A stretch of 64,000 nt of DNA, taken from positions 875,001 to 939,000 of the forward strand of contig JAHBZH010000001.1 of NCBI GenBank assembly GCA_019635535.1, in the 5' to 3' direction. Shown here piece after piece: positions 8,394 through 17,569 of the stretch. This DNA comes from Sphingomonas sp. Lineage in GTDB: Bacteria > Pseudomonadota > Alphaproteobacteria > Sphingomonadales > Sphingomonadaceae. Positions within the stretch are counted from its first letter, which is position 1. Each line of letters begins with the position of its first letter. The notes beneath the pieces are model-generated. The model ran no database searches, was not told where the DNA came from, and saw only the letters and a program-made list of their open reading frames with translations. The position numbers and the translations under genes were made by a program.

Positions 8394-9799
8394 CGCAGTC
8401 TCGGCACCCCATCCTCGCCCGCCGTGAACGGCACGCCGGTGCGGCGGAACAGTGCAGCGATCCGGGCGGCCGGGTCGGGCGCGCCGCTTTCCAGCCAATC
8501 GCCGATGTCGCGGGCCAGCGCCGGATCGCCGGACGCGCGGGTGAGGGCGGCGAGCCATTCCTGGCGGGTGAGGATGCCCCCTTCCCGGTTGGCGTCGATC
8601 AGTCCGCGGATGAAACGGCTGAACGGCCGGCGCGACGCCGCCTCCGCGACGAGGCCGAAGACGGCGCCGCAGGCATAATAAGCGCGATGCTCGTTGCGCT
8701 CGGCCGCGCTGCCGATGGCGTTGCGGCCGAGCGCGGCGCAATCGTCCACCGAGCTTTGCAGCGTTTCGCGTCCCGAATAGCCGGGATCGGCCGCCTCGAT
8801 GGCGCGAACGGCCAGCAGATCGGCCCCGCCCTCCGTGATCCACGCATCCTGGGCACGCTCGTAGCGCACGGCCTGGCCGAGCCAGAAATGCGCCGCCTCG
8901 TGGGCGATGAACCAGCGCGCATATTGGCGCACTTCCTCCGTTTCCGTGATGATGCCCTCGCCTTCGAAGGTCATCACGATTAGCCCCCTCAGTACGCTGC
9001 CGCCCATGCTTCTGAGGCCCCGGGTCGGGCCTGCCCAACTCACCATCAGCGTCGGCCGCGCCTGGCCGGAAGCGCCCAGTTCGCCGGCATAATGAGCGAG
9101 CAAGGCCGGCGTCGTCTGCGCGATCTCGCGCCGTATCCATTCGGGCAGGCCGGGATCGAGCACCGTCGCGATGGCCGGGCTTTCGACCTGCTCTCCCGGT
9201 CCGAACAGCACATAGGTGCCGTCGCCGCTACCGGCGACCGTCGCCGCCGCGACACGGCGGCCGGCGTGGAGCACATGGCCGTTGCGGTCGCGCAGCCTGA
9301 TCCGCGTCGGCGATTCCGGCAGGTTCGCTGCGTTGAGATCGATCGGCAGCCGCGCCGCCGCCGCGGCCGAGGCGACCGGCATGGCTTCGAACTGCTCGGT
9401 GAAGACAGCGACGGAGCCGTCGGTGAAAATGAGCGCCGGCTCGTAATCCGCGATGAGATCGCCGGAGAAGGGCGTGAAGCGGATGCGTACCCGCGCCGGC
9501 ACAGCGCCGCGCTCGGCGACGAGCATGTCATACCAGCCATGCCGCTCCAGCCGCACGCCGGGCGTCTCGACCGTCCAGCTGCGCGGGCGCCAGGGCCGGT
9601 TGTCCGCGCGGGCGAGCGCCGAGCGATGGAAGAGCCAGGCCGGCGATGCCCGATCGAAGCGGAACTCGGCGCTCCAGCGGTCGCCGTCGCGCACGACCTC
9701 GACTTCGGAGGCGAAGGACGTCCTGCTGTCCGTCCCGGCCGGTTGCGCCGTCGCGCAGCCGGCCAGGATCAGGAGCAGGGCGGCCGCAAACCGGATCAT
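8390..9799 (-). CDS. Putative exported zinc metallopeptidase-like lipoprotein (HEAAH)
   Basis: 469 aa. MIRFAAALLLILAGCATA is a lipoprotein signal with lipobox LAGC, so the mature protein should be membrane-anchored in the periplasm. HEAAHFW, with histidines 300 and 304 and Glu301, is an HExxH zinc-peptidase motif. ITEGGADLLAV about 20 residues later could supply the third ligand, as in the M1/M61 gluzincin style. Overall similarity to a named peptidase family is weak, so peptidase activity is an inference. It overlaps ptrB upstream and the thioesterase downstream by ATGA junctions. The start at 9799 is chosen for the signal peptide; an upstream in-frame extension lacks one. Confidence 0.75.
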   Translation of the reverse strand: MIRFAAALLLILAGCATAQPAGTDSRTSFASEVEVVRDGDRWSAEFRFDRASPAWLFHRSALARADNRPWRPRSWTVETPGVRLERHGWYDMLVAERGAVPARVRIRFTPFSGDLIADYEPALIFTDGSVAVFTEQFEAMPVASAAAAARLPIDLNAANLPESPTRIRLRDRNGHVLHAGRRVAAATVAGSGDGTYVLFGPGEQVESPAIATVLDPGLPEWIRREIAQTTPALLAHYAGELGASGQARPTLMVSWAGPTRGLRSMGGSVLRGLIVMTFEGEGIITETEEVRQYARWFIAHEAAHFWLGQAVRYERAQDAWITEGGADLLAVRAIEAADPGYSGRETLQSSVDDCAALGRNAIGSAAERNEHRAYYACGAVFGLVAEAASRRPFSRFIRGLIDANREGGILTRQEWLAALTRASGDPALARDIGDWLESGAPDPAARIAALFRRTGVPFTAGEDGVPRLR

Positions 9800-11931
9800 T
9801 CCCCGCCGTTCTGGGTCAGGACGAAGGCATAGGCCTCGGCGATCTCGGTCAGCCGCGACCAGCGGCCGGACTGGCCGCCATGGCCGGCGCCCATATTCAT
9901 CTTCATGAGCTGGAGATTGCCGTCCGTCCGCGTGGCGCGGAGGCGCGCAGCCCATTTGGCCGGCTCCCAATAGGTGACGCGCGGATCGTTGAGGCCCCCG
10001 GTGATCAGCAGTGGCGGATAGGCCTGCGCCCGCACATTGTCATAGGGGCTGTAGCTCAGCATGTAGCGGAAGGCGGCGGCGTCCGTGATCGGATTGCCCC
10101 ATTCGTTCCACTCCCCGGGCGTCAGCGGCAGGGTGTCGTCGAGCATCGTGTTGACCACGTCGACGAACGGCACGTCGGCGACGACGGCGCCCCACAGCTC
10201 CGGATCGCTGTTCACGACCGCGCCCATCAGCTCGCCGCCGGCCGAGCCGCCCTGCGCGGCGATGCGACCCGCGCGGGTGTAGTTCGCCGCGATCAGGCCG
10301 CGCGCGGCATCGACGAAATCGTTGAACGTGTTGGTCCGCCGATCGAGCTTGCCGTCCAGATACCATTGATAGCCCATATCGTCGCCGCCCCGGATATGGG
10401 CGATGGCAAAGGCATAACCGCGGTCGAGCAGGCTGATCCGGTTGGTATTGAAGCCCGGCGGCATGGCGATGCCATAGGCGCCGTAGCCGTACAGGAAGAC
10501 GCGCCCCTCGCCATTGCGCTGGAAATCGCGGCGATAGACGATCGAGACCGGGATCTGGCGCCCGTCGCGCGCGGGCACCATCAGCCGTTCCGTCGCATAT
10601 TGCGTGGGATCGTAGCCGGACGGGATCGGCTGGACCTTCAGCACTTCCAGCCGGTTTTCGGCCGGATGATAGTCATAGACCGTGGGCGGCGTCACCATCG
10701 AGCTGTAGCCGAGCCGGTAGGCCGCCGGCGCATATTCGGGATTGCCGCCCAGGCCGACCGTATAGCTCGCCTCCGCGAAGGGAATGCGCCGTTCGGCGCC
10801 GTCATAGGCGCGCAGGCGGACCTGATCGAGGCCGTTCACCCGTTCGGTGACGACGAGATGGTCGCGGAACGCGGTGATGCCGCGCAGATAGACCTCGTCC
10901 GAACCGGCGATCACGCTGCGCCAATCGTCCGGGCGTTCGGGCGTCGCTTCGGCGATGCGGAAATTGACATGATCGTCGTTGGTCAGGATCCACAGCTTCC
11001 CGTGGCTGGCGTCCACGGAATATTGAATGTCGGGGCGCCGGGCGGCGATCAGGGTGAGCGGCGCTTCTGGATTGCCAGCGGGGACGAAGCGGATTTCGTT
11101 CGAGCTATTCTCGCCGGTGCCGATCAGGATGAAGCGCCGGTCCTGGGTGAGATCGACGCTCACCGTGAAGGCGATATTCTCGGTCTCCTCGTAGAGCGTC
11201 CGGGCATTTGCCGGCGGCTGGCCGACCCAGTGCAATTGGGCGCGATAGCTGCGCCAGTTCTCGTTCACCTCGGTGAAGACCACGCCGCGGCTGTCGGCGG
11301 TCCAGACGGGTCGGCCGATGCCGACCTCGGTCACGGTCTCGATGTCCTGACCGGTGGCGAGGTCGCGGATGCGCAGCTGGAAGCGTTCCGAGCCATCGTC
11401 GTCGATCAGGATCGCGGCAAGCCTGCCGTCCGGGCTGACCTGCATCGCGCCCAGCCGGTAATAGTCCTTGCCCGCGGCCTCGGCGGCTTCGTCGAGGATC
11501 ACCTGCGGCTCGCCGCCGGCCGCTGGCCGGCGATACCAGGTGCGGTACTGCGCGCCGGGCTGGAAGGCCCACCAATAGGCGTAATCGCCATCGCGGACGG
11601 GGACCGAGCTGTCGTCCTCCTGGATGCGGCCGCGCATTTCCTGGAACAAGGTGTCGATCAGGGGCCGGTGTGGCGCCATCGCCGCCTCGAAATAGGCGTT
11701 CTCGGCGCGCAGATAAGCGAGCACATCCTCGTCATCGACCGTCGGATAGGATTGGTCGCGCAGCCAGTGCCAGGGATCCTGGACCGTCACGCCGTGGCGT
11801 TCGAAGCTGTACGGGCGCTGCTCGGCGCGCGGCGGGGAGGGGAGGCTGGGCTGGGCGGTCATCGTCTCACTCTGGGGCTGGGCCGCGGCGGAAGTGCCGG
11901 CGAGCAGGAAGGCGGCGAGGAAAAGGCGCAT
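9796..11931 (-). CDS. ptrB: Exported S9A oligopeptidase B / prolyl oligopeptidase
   Basis: 711 aa. A signal peptide (about residues 1-18, ending SAAAQP) points to the periplasm. The beta-propeller region (about 70-430) opens with the typical DPWHWLRD. The C-terminal alpha/beta hydrolase domain has the nucleophile motif QGGSAGGELMG, acid in GGLNDPRVTYWEP and histidine in MGAGHGGQSGRW, so the Ser-Asp-His triad is complete. Oligopeptidase B cleaves short peptides after basic residues; the export signal is a difference from the cytosolic E. coli enzyme. It heads the leftward operon and is divergent from aminopeptidase P, with 90 bases between. Confidence 0.9.
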   Translation of the reverse strand: MRLFLAAFLLAGTSAAAQPQSETMTAQPSLPSPPRAEQRPYSFERHGVTVQDPWHWLRDQSYPTVDDEDVLAYLRAENAYFEAAMAPHRPLIDTLFQEMRGRIQEDDSSVPVRDGDYAYWWAFQPGAQYRTWYRRPAAGGEPQVILDEAAEAAGKDYYRLGAMQVSPDGRLAAILIDDDGSERFQLRIRDLATGQDIETVTEVGIGRPVWTADSRGVVFTEVNENWRSYRAQLHWVGQPPANARTLYEETENIAFTVSVDLTQDRRFILIGTGENSSNEIRFVPAGNPEAPLTLIAARRPDIQYSVDASHGKLWILTNDDHVNFRIAEATPERPDDWRSVIAGSDEVYLRGITAFRDHLVVTERVNGLDQVRLRAYDGAERRIPFAEASYTVGLGGNPEYAPAAYRLGYSSMVTPPTVYDYHPAENRLEVLKVQPIPSGYDPTQYATERLMVPARDGRQIPVSIVYRRDFQRNGEGRVFLYGYGAYGIAMPPGFNTNRISLLDRGYAFAIAHIRGGDDMGYQWYLDGKLDRRTNTFNDFVDAARGLIAANYTRAGRIAAQGGSAGGELMGAVVNSDPELWGAVVADVPFVDVVNTMLDDTLPLTPGEWNEWGNPITDAAAFRYMLSYSPYDNVRAQAYPPLLITGGLNDPRVTYWEPAKWAARLRATRTDGNLQLMKMNMGAGHGGQSGRWSRLTEIAEAYAFVLTQNGGE

Positions 11932-12021
11932 GGGCGATCATCCTGGGCTAGGGCGCCGGGCTGGCGCGCGCGTCGGAACGCGCCTATCTAGCGGGCGTTT
12001 CGCCAATCGGGAAAGACCCCA

Positions 12022-13818
12022 ATGTCCACTTATGAAGCCCGGCTCGCGGCGCTGCGCGCGCAACTGAAGGCGGATCGGCTCGACGGCTTCGTCGTGCCGC
12101 TCACCGACGAGCATATGAGCGAATATGTCGGTTCCTATGCGCAAAGGCTCGCCTGGCTGACCGGCTTCCAGGGCTCGGCCGGATCGGCCGTGGTGCTGCC
12201 GGAGGAGGCGGCGATCTTCACCGACGGGCGCTACACGCTGCAGGTGCGCGATCAGGTGGACGGCCGGCACTGGAGCTACCAGTCCGTGCCGGAAACCAGC
12301 ATCGCCGATTGGCTGAAGGACCATGCGCCGGACGGCGGGCGGATCGGCTACGATCCCTGGCTCCACACCAAGGAGTGGGTGACGAAGGCGCGCGCGGCGC
12401 TGGCCGACCGCGGCGCCGAGCTGGTCGCCGTCGGCCGTAATCCGGTCGACGCGGTGTGGGCGGACCAGCCGGAGCCGTCGCGGGCGCGGCTGATCGTCCA
12501 TCCCGATCGTTATGCCGGCAAATCCTCCGCCGCCAAGCGACAGGAAATGGCGGACTGGCTCAAGGCGCAAAAGGCCGATGCCGCGGTGCTGGCGGCGCTC
12601 GATTCGATCGCCTGGACGTTCAACGTGCGGGGCCAGGACGTGGAGCGTACGCCGGTCGCGCTCTCCTTCGCGCTCGTCCATGACGACGGCACCGCCGACC
12701 TGTTCGTCGCCTCCGAGAAGGTCGTCGACGATGTGCGCCAGCATCTGGGCAACGGCGTGCGGCTGCACGAGCGCGATGCGTTCGAGCCCGCGCTCGCCGC
12801 GCTCGCCGGGAAAACGGTCGCGGTCGATCCCGAACGCTCGGTCGCCGCGATCTTCGAGGCGCTGGAGGGCGCCGGCGCCCATGTCGTCGCCAGGCGCGAT
12901 CCGGCGGTGTTGCCCAAAGCGATCAAGAACGAGGTCGAAATCGCGGGCCATCAGGCCGCGCAGGCGCGCGATGGCGCGGCGCTGTCGCGGTTCCTGCACT
13001 GGCTGTCGATCGAAGCGCCCAAGGGCGGTGTGGACGAGCTCTCGGCCGCCGCCAAGCTTCAGGATTTCCGCCAGCAAGGCGGGGACCTGCGCGATTTGAG
13101 CTTCGACACCATTTCCGGCGCCGGGCCGAACGGGGCCATCGTCCATTATCGGGTGAACGCGAAGACCAACCGTCCGCTGGAGATGGATTCGATCTATCTC
13201 GTCGATTCCGGCGGCCAATATCCGGACGGTACCACGGACGTGACCCGGACCGTGGTCATCGGCACGCCGACGGCGGAGATGCGGGATCGCTTCACGCGGG
13301 TGCTCAAGGGCCATATCGGCATCGCCCGCGCCCGCTTCCCTGCCGGCACGCGCGGCTCGCAGCTCGACAGTTTCGCGCGGCAATTTCTGTGGGAGGCCGG
13401 GCTCGATTACGCGCACGGCACCGGCCATGGCGTCGGCAGTTTCCTGGCCGTGCATGAGGGACCGCAGCGCATCTCTCCCGTCGGCTCAAGCCAGCCCGGC
13501 GGCGACGAGCCGCTGCGCGCGGGCATGATCCTTTCGAACGAGCCCGGCTATTACAAGACCGGCGCCTATGGCATCCGGATCGAGAATCTAGTGCTCGTCG
13601 TGCCGGTCGAGATCCAGGGCGCCGAGAAGGACCTGCTCGGCTTCGAGACGCTGACCTTCGCGCCGATCGAACGCCGGCTCATTGATGTCGGCCTGCTCGG
13701 CGACGGCGAGCGCGCCTGGGTGGACGCCTATCATGCGAAGGTGCTCGACATTGTCGGCCCGCAACTGGACGGCGAGGCGCTGGCCTGGCTCGAGGAGCAG
13801 TGCGCTCCCCTGATTTGA
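12022..13818 (+). CDS. Xaa-Pro aminopeptidase (M24B, aminopeptidase P family)
   Basis: 598 aa, the long three-domain form. Two creatinase-like N-terminal domains (about 1-310) are followed by the M24 pita-bread metallopeptidase fold. Metal ligands are visible as DSGGQYPDGTTDVTRT (two Asp), HGTGHGVG (His), NEPGYYKTG (Glu) and IRIENLVLV (Glu). It removes N-terminal residues preceding proline and is predicted cytosolic, as no signal peptide is present. Together with the divergent oligopeptidase B it suggests a local peptide-degradation block. A repeat element (13851-14001) follows its stop. Confidence 0.93.
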   Translation: MSTYEARLAALRAQLKADRLDGFVVPLTDEHMSEYVGSYAQRLAWLTGFQGSAGSAVVLPEEAAIFTDGRYTLQVRDQVDGRHWSYQSVPETSIADWLKDHAPDGGRIGYDPWLHTKEWVTKARAALADRGAELVAVGRNPVDAVWADQPEPSRARLIVHPDRYAGKSSAAKRQEMADWLKAQKADAAVLAALDSIAWTFNVRGQDVERTPVALSFALVHDDGTADLFVASEKVVDDVRQHLGNGVRLHERDAFEPALAALAGKTVAVDPERSVAAIFEALEGAGAHVVARRDPAVLPKAIKNEVEIAGHQAAQARDGAALSRFLHWLSIEAPKGGVDELSAAAKLQDFRQQGGDLRDLSFDTISGAGPNGAIVHYRVNAKTNRPLEMDSIYLVDSGGQYPDGTTDVTRTVVIGTPTAEMRDRFTRVLKGHIGIARARFPAGTRGSQLDSFARQFLWEAGLDYAHGTGHGVGSFLAVHEGPQRISPVGSSQPGGDEPLRAGMILSNEPGYYKTGAYGIRIENLVLVVPVEIQGAEKDLLGFETLTFAPIERRLIDVGLLGDGERAWVDAYHAKVLDIVGPQLDGEALAWLEEQCAPLI

Positions 13819-13850
13819 AGAGCCTGATTGTCGGACATCAGGTCCCGGCC

Positions 13851-14001
13851 CTTGGAATGTAGGATTTCATCTGTCAGGTTGCCGCGATTCGGGGCTTTGC
13901 TCCGGCTCGCGGCTCTTTGGATCGTGTATCGCGCCACCCTTTCCCGAAAGCTCTTTGGGGAGAGGGACTCAAACCCGACGTAGCGTCAGGTTAGTCAACT
14001 T
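13851..14001 (+). repeat. Dispersed intergenic repeat, copy A
   Basis: Shares AATGTAGGA, CTGTCA, a central TCGGGG block, CGGCTCTTTG and a distal GTCAACTT, in the same order, with copies at 24080-24225 (inverted) and 58450-58658. This is the most diverged copy. It lies between the convergent ends of the aminopeptidase P gene and the 51-aa gene. Confidence 0.6.
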
Positions 14002-14019
14002 CCGCGTTCCGGACGGCCC

Positions 14020-14175
14020 TCATGGCCGACGCTTGCTGTCCTGGTTTTCGGGGGCATTGCCGATCGGTGCCGAAACGTCGGATGGTGTGGCGCGCGCCTG
14101 CGCCTTGCGGCGCTTCAGATTTTCGCGCAGCGCCGCAGCGAGGCGTTTCGCCCGGTCTCCGTCCGTCTTGGTCAT
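14020..14175 (-). CDS. Small basic conserved hypothetical protein
   Basis: 51 aa. It starts MTKTDGDRAKRLAAALRENLKRRKAQARA and is strongly basic, with an amphipathic N-terminal helix and a flexible polar tail; no membrane segment. Small proteins with LAAALRxNLKRRKAQAR are familiar from sphingomonad genomes but have no known function. An in-frame start 12 codons upstream exists; the chosen ATG follows a GGCGGGA-like ribosome-binding site. It is divergent from tRNA-Thr. Confidence 0.7.
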   Translation of the reverse strand: MTKTDGDRAKRLAAALRENLKRRKAQARATPSDVSAPIGNAPENQDSKRRP

Positions 14176-14184
14176 CCCGCCGCC

Positions 14185-14214
14185 TTGACATATATGGCGG
14201 CCAGCGGCCATAGC
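14185..14214 (+). promoter_or_regulatory. Probable promoter of tRNA-Thr
   Basis: A consensus -35 TTGACA (14185-14190) is followed after 18 bases by CATAGC (14209-14214), a plausible -10. The tRNA 5' end lies at 14252, an acceptable distance for a short processed leader. Confidence 0.55.
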
Positions 14215-14251
14215 GCCGCGTCCCGGGGGGCTCTGCTCCTCCAGGCGATAA

Positions 14252-14326
<75 letters not shown>

Positions 14327-14348
14327 TCGCCCGCGCAGGGCCTGGCGA

Positions 14349-14516
14349 TCAGCCGACGAGCTGACCTTCCTCGCGCGGCACGCGCAGCGCCGCCTTGCGG
14401 GCGAACAGGCTGGCCAATTCGTTATGGCGCTCGCGGGCCGCTTCCGTCACCGCGCGCGCGGCCCGGCGGCGCTCTTCCGCGGCGCGCCGATGATAGTAAC
14501 GATGATCAGATTCCAT
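14349..14516 (-). CDS. Small Arg-rich hypothetical protein
   Basis: 55 aa from MESDHRYYHRRAAEERRRAARA. This start has a GGGAGG ribosome-binding site 8-9 bases upstream, so it is preferred over an in-frame frame extending to 14654. The protein is almost entirely a predicted amphipathic, Arg/Glu-rich helix (RRAAEERRRAARAVTEAARERHNELASLFARKA), probably coiled-coil. Similar short proteins occur in sphingomonads without assigned function. It lies beyond tRNA-Thr and reads in the same direction as the PilZ genes. Confidence 0.65.
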   Translation of the reverse strand: MESDHRYYHRRAAEERRRAARAVTEAARERHNELASLFARKAALRVPREEGQLVG

Positions 14517-14587
14517 GCCGTGCCTCCCAAACGACTCGGCATGCTTAACATAGGTTTTTGGATTCATCGAATCCGCGAGGAGACGTT

Positions 14588-14977
14588 TCAATCCTTGGCG
14601 CGATGGATGATCATGTCGAGCACGGCCGGATGCAAAGGCCGCTCGAAAGCGCAACCGGCGACATAACCTTCCACCCAGGCAACCTTGGCGTGGCAGGGCT
14701 CGAGACTGGGCAAGCGCAGCCAGACATCCATGCCGACGGCAAGGTCGAGCAGGCTCTCGATCCGGAATCCGTGCGTCGACAGGTCGAGAATCTGGACGGA
14801 AACGACAGAATAGCCGCCGCGGGCCCGCAGCCCGGCATCCAGGCTGACCGGCACGCGCGCGGACTTGCGTGCCTTTTTGCCGGCATCGGAAACCGTGACT
14901 TGGATGGAGAGTTCACCCGTGAGCGAGCAGGCACCTTCTTGGCCGGGAGCAGGTTCGTTCTTGTCCTGCGGACTCAT
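14588..14977 (-). CDS. PilZ-domain protein (candidate c-di-GMP receptor)
   Basis: 129 aa, a stand-alone PilZ domain over about residues 38-125. The c-di-GMP-binding signature appears intact: RKSAR (RxxxR) in the N-terminal switch followed by DLSTHG (D/NxSxxG). About 35 polar residues precede the domain. Such single-domain proteins relay c-di-GMP level to motility, secretion or polysaccharide targets. It lies 12 bases after a second PilZ gene on the same strand, so both are probably one operon. Confidence 0.87.
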   Translation of the reverse strand: MSPQDKNEPAPGQEGACSLTGELSIQVTVSDAGKKARKSARVPVSLDAGLRARGGYSVVSVQILDLSTHGFRIESLLDLAVGMDVWLRLPSLEPCHAKVAWVEGYVAGCAFERPLHPAVLDMIIHRAKD

Positions 14978-14989
14978 TCAATTCTTCTC

Positions 14990-15427
14990 TCAATCCCCCC
15001 GCTCCGGCAGGGTTAGCCCGACGGTCACGCTCCACGCCTGCGCGGCTTTCCGCTCTTTCGCATTCATACCCAACGTCAGCGCCGCGCGGCCAAAACGATA
15101 AGGCGAGGCGGGCGGTTCCGTCCGGCGCCCAATATGGACGAGCAACTCGTTCTCGTCGATCATGTAATGGAATTCCAGCCCGAGGCGTCCATGCGCTGAC
15201 CAGGCGACATTGGCCGGAACCTTGGTCGCGCCGCGCTCGAACACCACTTCGGTGCCTGACGGCGGCGTTGTCGCACATTCCAGCAACGCGCCCTTGCGGG
15301 ACAAATCGCGCAACCTTGCGGTGAGGGTGCCGGCGGGTGTCTTGAGCTTGGCGGAAAGCAGCACGCGCGCGCGTTTGGCCGTGCGCTTGCCGCTTGTTCC
15401 GGCCTGCAAGAACGATACGTCACCCAT
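14990..15427 (-). CDS. PilZ-domain protein (second of a tandem pair)
   Basis: 145 aa. RTAKR provides RxxxR and DLSRKG provides DxSxxG, so nucleotide binding is likely retained. The domain spans about residues 14-105 and is followed by a C-terminal tail of about 40 residues, rich in basic residues at first. It is the first gene of the leftward pair with 14588-14977. No diguanylate cyclase or phosphodiesterase is encoded nearby. The intergenic stretch to the divergent aldolase gene is AT-rich around 15465-15505. Confidence 0.85.
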   Translation of the reverse strand: MGDVSFLQAGTSGKRTAKRARVLLSAKLKTPAGTLTARLRDLSRKGALLECATTPPSGTEVVFERGATKVPANVAWSAHGRLGLEFHYMIDENELLVHIGRRTEPPASPYRFGRAALTLGMNAKERKAAQAWSVTVGLTLPERGD

Positions 15428-15548
15428 TGCCCGCCATTCCTCCTCACTCTTGATCTATGACAAGAGATGCGATGCAAAAATTTTCTTAAAGATTCGTTTA
15501 AAATCCCGACCCACCGTTCCCCATTTTCAAGCATGGTGGATTGGTTCT

Positions 15549-16565
15549 ATGGCGCTGGCCATGCGCTTTTTTTCCGACAATGCGGCGGCGGCCTGCGCGG
15601 AGGTTCTGGCGGCGATGGCGGCGGCCAACCGACTCGACACCGCCTATGATGGCGATGGCTTCAGCGCGCGGCTTGACGGCGTGCTGTCCGATCTCTTCGA
15701 AACGAATGTGGAAGCCTTGTGGGTAGCGACCGGAACTGCGGCGAACAGTCTCGCCCTCGCCGCTCTGTGTCCGCCGCACGGCGCGATCGTCTGTCATCGC
15801 GACGCGCATATCCAGAATGACGAATGCGGCGCCCCGGAATTCTACACCCATGGCGCGAAGCTGCTGCTTGCCGAAGGCGCGGGCGCGAAGCTGACGCCGG
15901 ACGGCGTGACTGGCCTGCTCGCGGGCGTGCGCGACGATGTCCACCAGGTCCAGCCCGCGGCGCTGTCGATCACCAACGCCACCGAATATGGTCTGGTCTA
16001 CACGCCGGACGAGACGGCGGCGCTCGGGGAGTTGTGCCGCGCCCGCAGCCTCGGCTTCCATGTCGATGGCGCGCGGTTCGCCAATGCGGTGGCGCGATTG
16101 GGCTGCACCCCCGCCGATCTCACCTGGAAAGCGGGAGTGGACGCCTTGTCCTTCGGTTTCGTCAAGAATGGCGGGCTGTCGGCCGAATGCCTCGTCTTCT
16201 TCCGCGAAGGGCTGGCCGGCGCGACGCGCTATCGCCGCAAACGGGCCGGGCACCTTTTGTCGAAGGGCCGCTACATGGCGGCCCAGATCCTGGCGATGCT
16301 GGACGGCGATCTGTGGCTGCGCAATGCGCGCGCCGCCAATGGGGCCGCCGCCCGGCTTGCCGAGGCGGCCGGCGCGGATCGGATGGTCTTGCCGGCCGAG
16401 GCCAATGAGATTTTCATCCGGGTAACGCCGGGCGAAGCGGCGGCGTTGCGCGCCCAGGGCTTCGATTTCTACGATTGGGGGCCGGGCGAGGCGCGGCTGG
16501 TGACGAGCTGGGACAGCGATGCCGGTCATGTCGCGGCATTGGCTGCGGCGATCGCCGCGCTGTGA
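15549..16565 (+). CDS. Low-specificity L-threonine aldolase (PLP, fold type I)
   Basis: 338 aa. It belongs to the beta-eliminating lyase/threonine aldolase family, which cleaves L-threonine or allo-threonine to glycine and acetaldehyde. The Schiff-base lysine is Lys206 in FGFVKNGG; HVDGARFAN upstream supplies the conserved Asp that contacts the pyridine nitrogen. RFFSDNAAAACAEVL near the N-terminus is typical. The start is taken at 15549; an in-frame ATG four codons later is equally possible because neither has a strong ribosome-binding site. The stop overlaps the EamA gene start by GTGA. Confidence 0.87.
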   Translation: MALAMRFFSDNAAAACAEVLAAMAAANRLDTAYDGDGFSARLDGVLSDLFETNVEALWVATGTAANSLALAALCPPHGAIVCHRDAHIQNDECGAPEFYTHGAKLLLAEGAGAKLTPDGVTGLLAGVRDDVHQVQPAALSITNATEYGLVYTPDETAALGELCRARSLGFHVDGARFANAVARLGCTPADLTWKAGVDALSFGFVKNGGLSAECLVFFREGLAGATRYRRKRAGHLLSKGRYMAAQILAMLDGDLWLRNARAANGAAARLAEAAGADRMVLPAEANEIFIRVTPGEAAALRAQGFDFYDWGPGEARLVTSWDSDAGHVAALAAAIAAL

Positions 16566-17569
16566 GCGAGGCGGCGGGGTTCCGCGATCCGAGGGTTCTG
16601 ATACCTTTTCTCCTGGTCACCCTGATCTGGAGCTCGACCTGGATTGTCATCAAGGACCAGATCGGCACGGTGCCGGCGCCCTGGTCAGTGACCTATCGCT
16701 TCCTGATCGCCGGCGCCGCGATGTTCGTGATCGCCCTGGCGAGCGGCGCGCCGCTGCGCATCGACGCGCGCGGCCATGGCTGGGCGCTGGCGATCGGGCT
16801 TCCGCAGTTCGCGGTCAACTTCAATCTCGTCTACACCGCCGAGCATTACATTACCTCGGGTCTGGTGGCCGTCCTGTTCGCCTTGCTGATGGTGCCGAAC
16901 ACCCTGCTCGCCTGGGCGCTGTTCGGACAGCGGCCGACGGCGCGCTTCGTGATCGGCTCGGCGGTCGCGTTGGGTGGCATCGCCCTGCTTTTCGTGCAGG
17001 AGGCGCGGGTCGCGGCCGTTTCGACCTCGGCGGTGCTGGCCGGCATCGGCTTCACCCTGGTCGCGGTGCTCGCCGCTTCGGCCGCCAATGTCATGCAGCT
17101 CTCGCCGGGCGTGAAGAGCCGGCCGATCGTCGTGATGCTGGCCTGGGCGATGCTCTACGGCGCCTTGTGCGATGGCCTGTTCGCGCTCGCCGTCCACGGC
17201 CCGCCGGTCGCCGAGGCGCGGCCCGGCTACTGGCTCGGCGTCCTCTATCTCGGCCTTGTCGCCTCGGCGCTCACCTTCCCGCTCTATTTCAACATCATCC
17301 GCCAGATCGGCCCGGGCAAGGCGGCCTATTCGAGCGTGCTGATCCCCATTCTCGCCATGGCGATCTCGACGGCGGCGGAAGGCTATCGCTGGTCGGCGCT
17401 GGCGGCGGCCGGCGGGATGCTCGCCATCGCCGGTCTGATCATCGCATTGCGCGCCGGACGCGCCCCCGCAGTGGCCGCGCCGATGGAATCGTGCGGCAAT
17501 TGTGGCGAGGAAGAAGAGGATGGAGCGGGTAGCGGGAATCGAACCCGCATCACAAGCTTGGAAGGCTAG
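16562..17569 (+). CDS. EamA/DMT-superfamily transporter
   Basis: 335 aa with about ten transmembrane helices in two EamA repeats (about residues 10-145 and 160-295). The first opens with the typical FLLVTLIWSSTWIVIK. Members export amino acids or other small metabolites; substrate is unknown, but coupling to threonine aldolase by a GTGA overlap is suggestive. The GTG start at 16562 is set by that overlap. The last roughly 16 codons read through the antisense strand of tRNA-Gly and the stop lies inside it, so the polar C-terminal tail may be of little functional importance. Confidence 0.88.
   Translation: MSEAAGFRDPRVLIPFLLVTLIWSSTWIVIKDQIGTVPAPWSVTYRFLIAGAAMFVIALASGAPLRIDARGHGWALAIGLPQFAVNFNLVYTAEHYITSGLVAVLFALLMVPNTLLAWALFGQRPTARFVIGSAVALGGIALLFVQEARVAAVSTSAVLAGIGFTLVAVLAASAANVMQLSPGVKSRPIVVMLAWAMLYGALCDGLFALAVHGPPVAEARPGYWLGVLYLGLVASALTFPLYFNIIRQIGPGKAAYSSVLIPILAMAISTAAEGYRWSALAAAGGMLAIAGLIIALRAGRAPAVAAPMESCGNCGEEEEDGAGSGNRTRITSLEG

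Noticed and set aside
9646..11991. A 781-codon plus-strand frame over oligopeptidase B
   Set aside because: The minus strand encodes a full peptidase with an intact triad and signal peptide; the opposite frame is a high-GC shadow.
13955..14188. A 77-codon plus-strand frame opposite the 51-aa gene
   Set aside because: It overlaps repeat copy A and the antisense of a better-supported gene with a ribosome-binding site.
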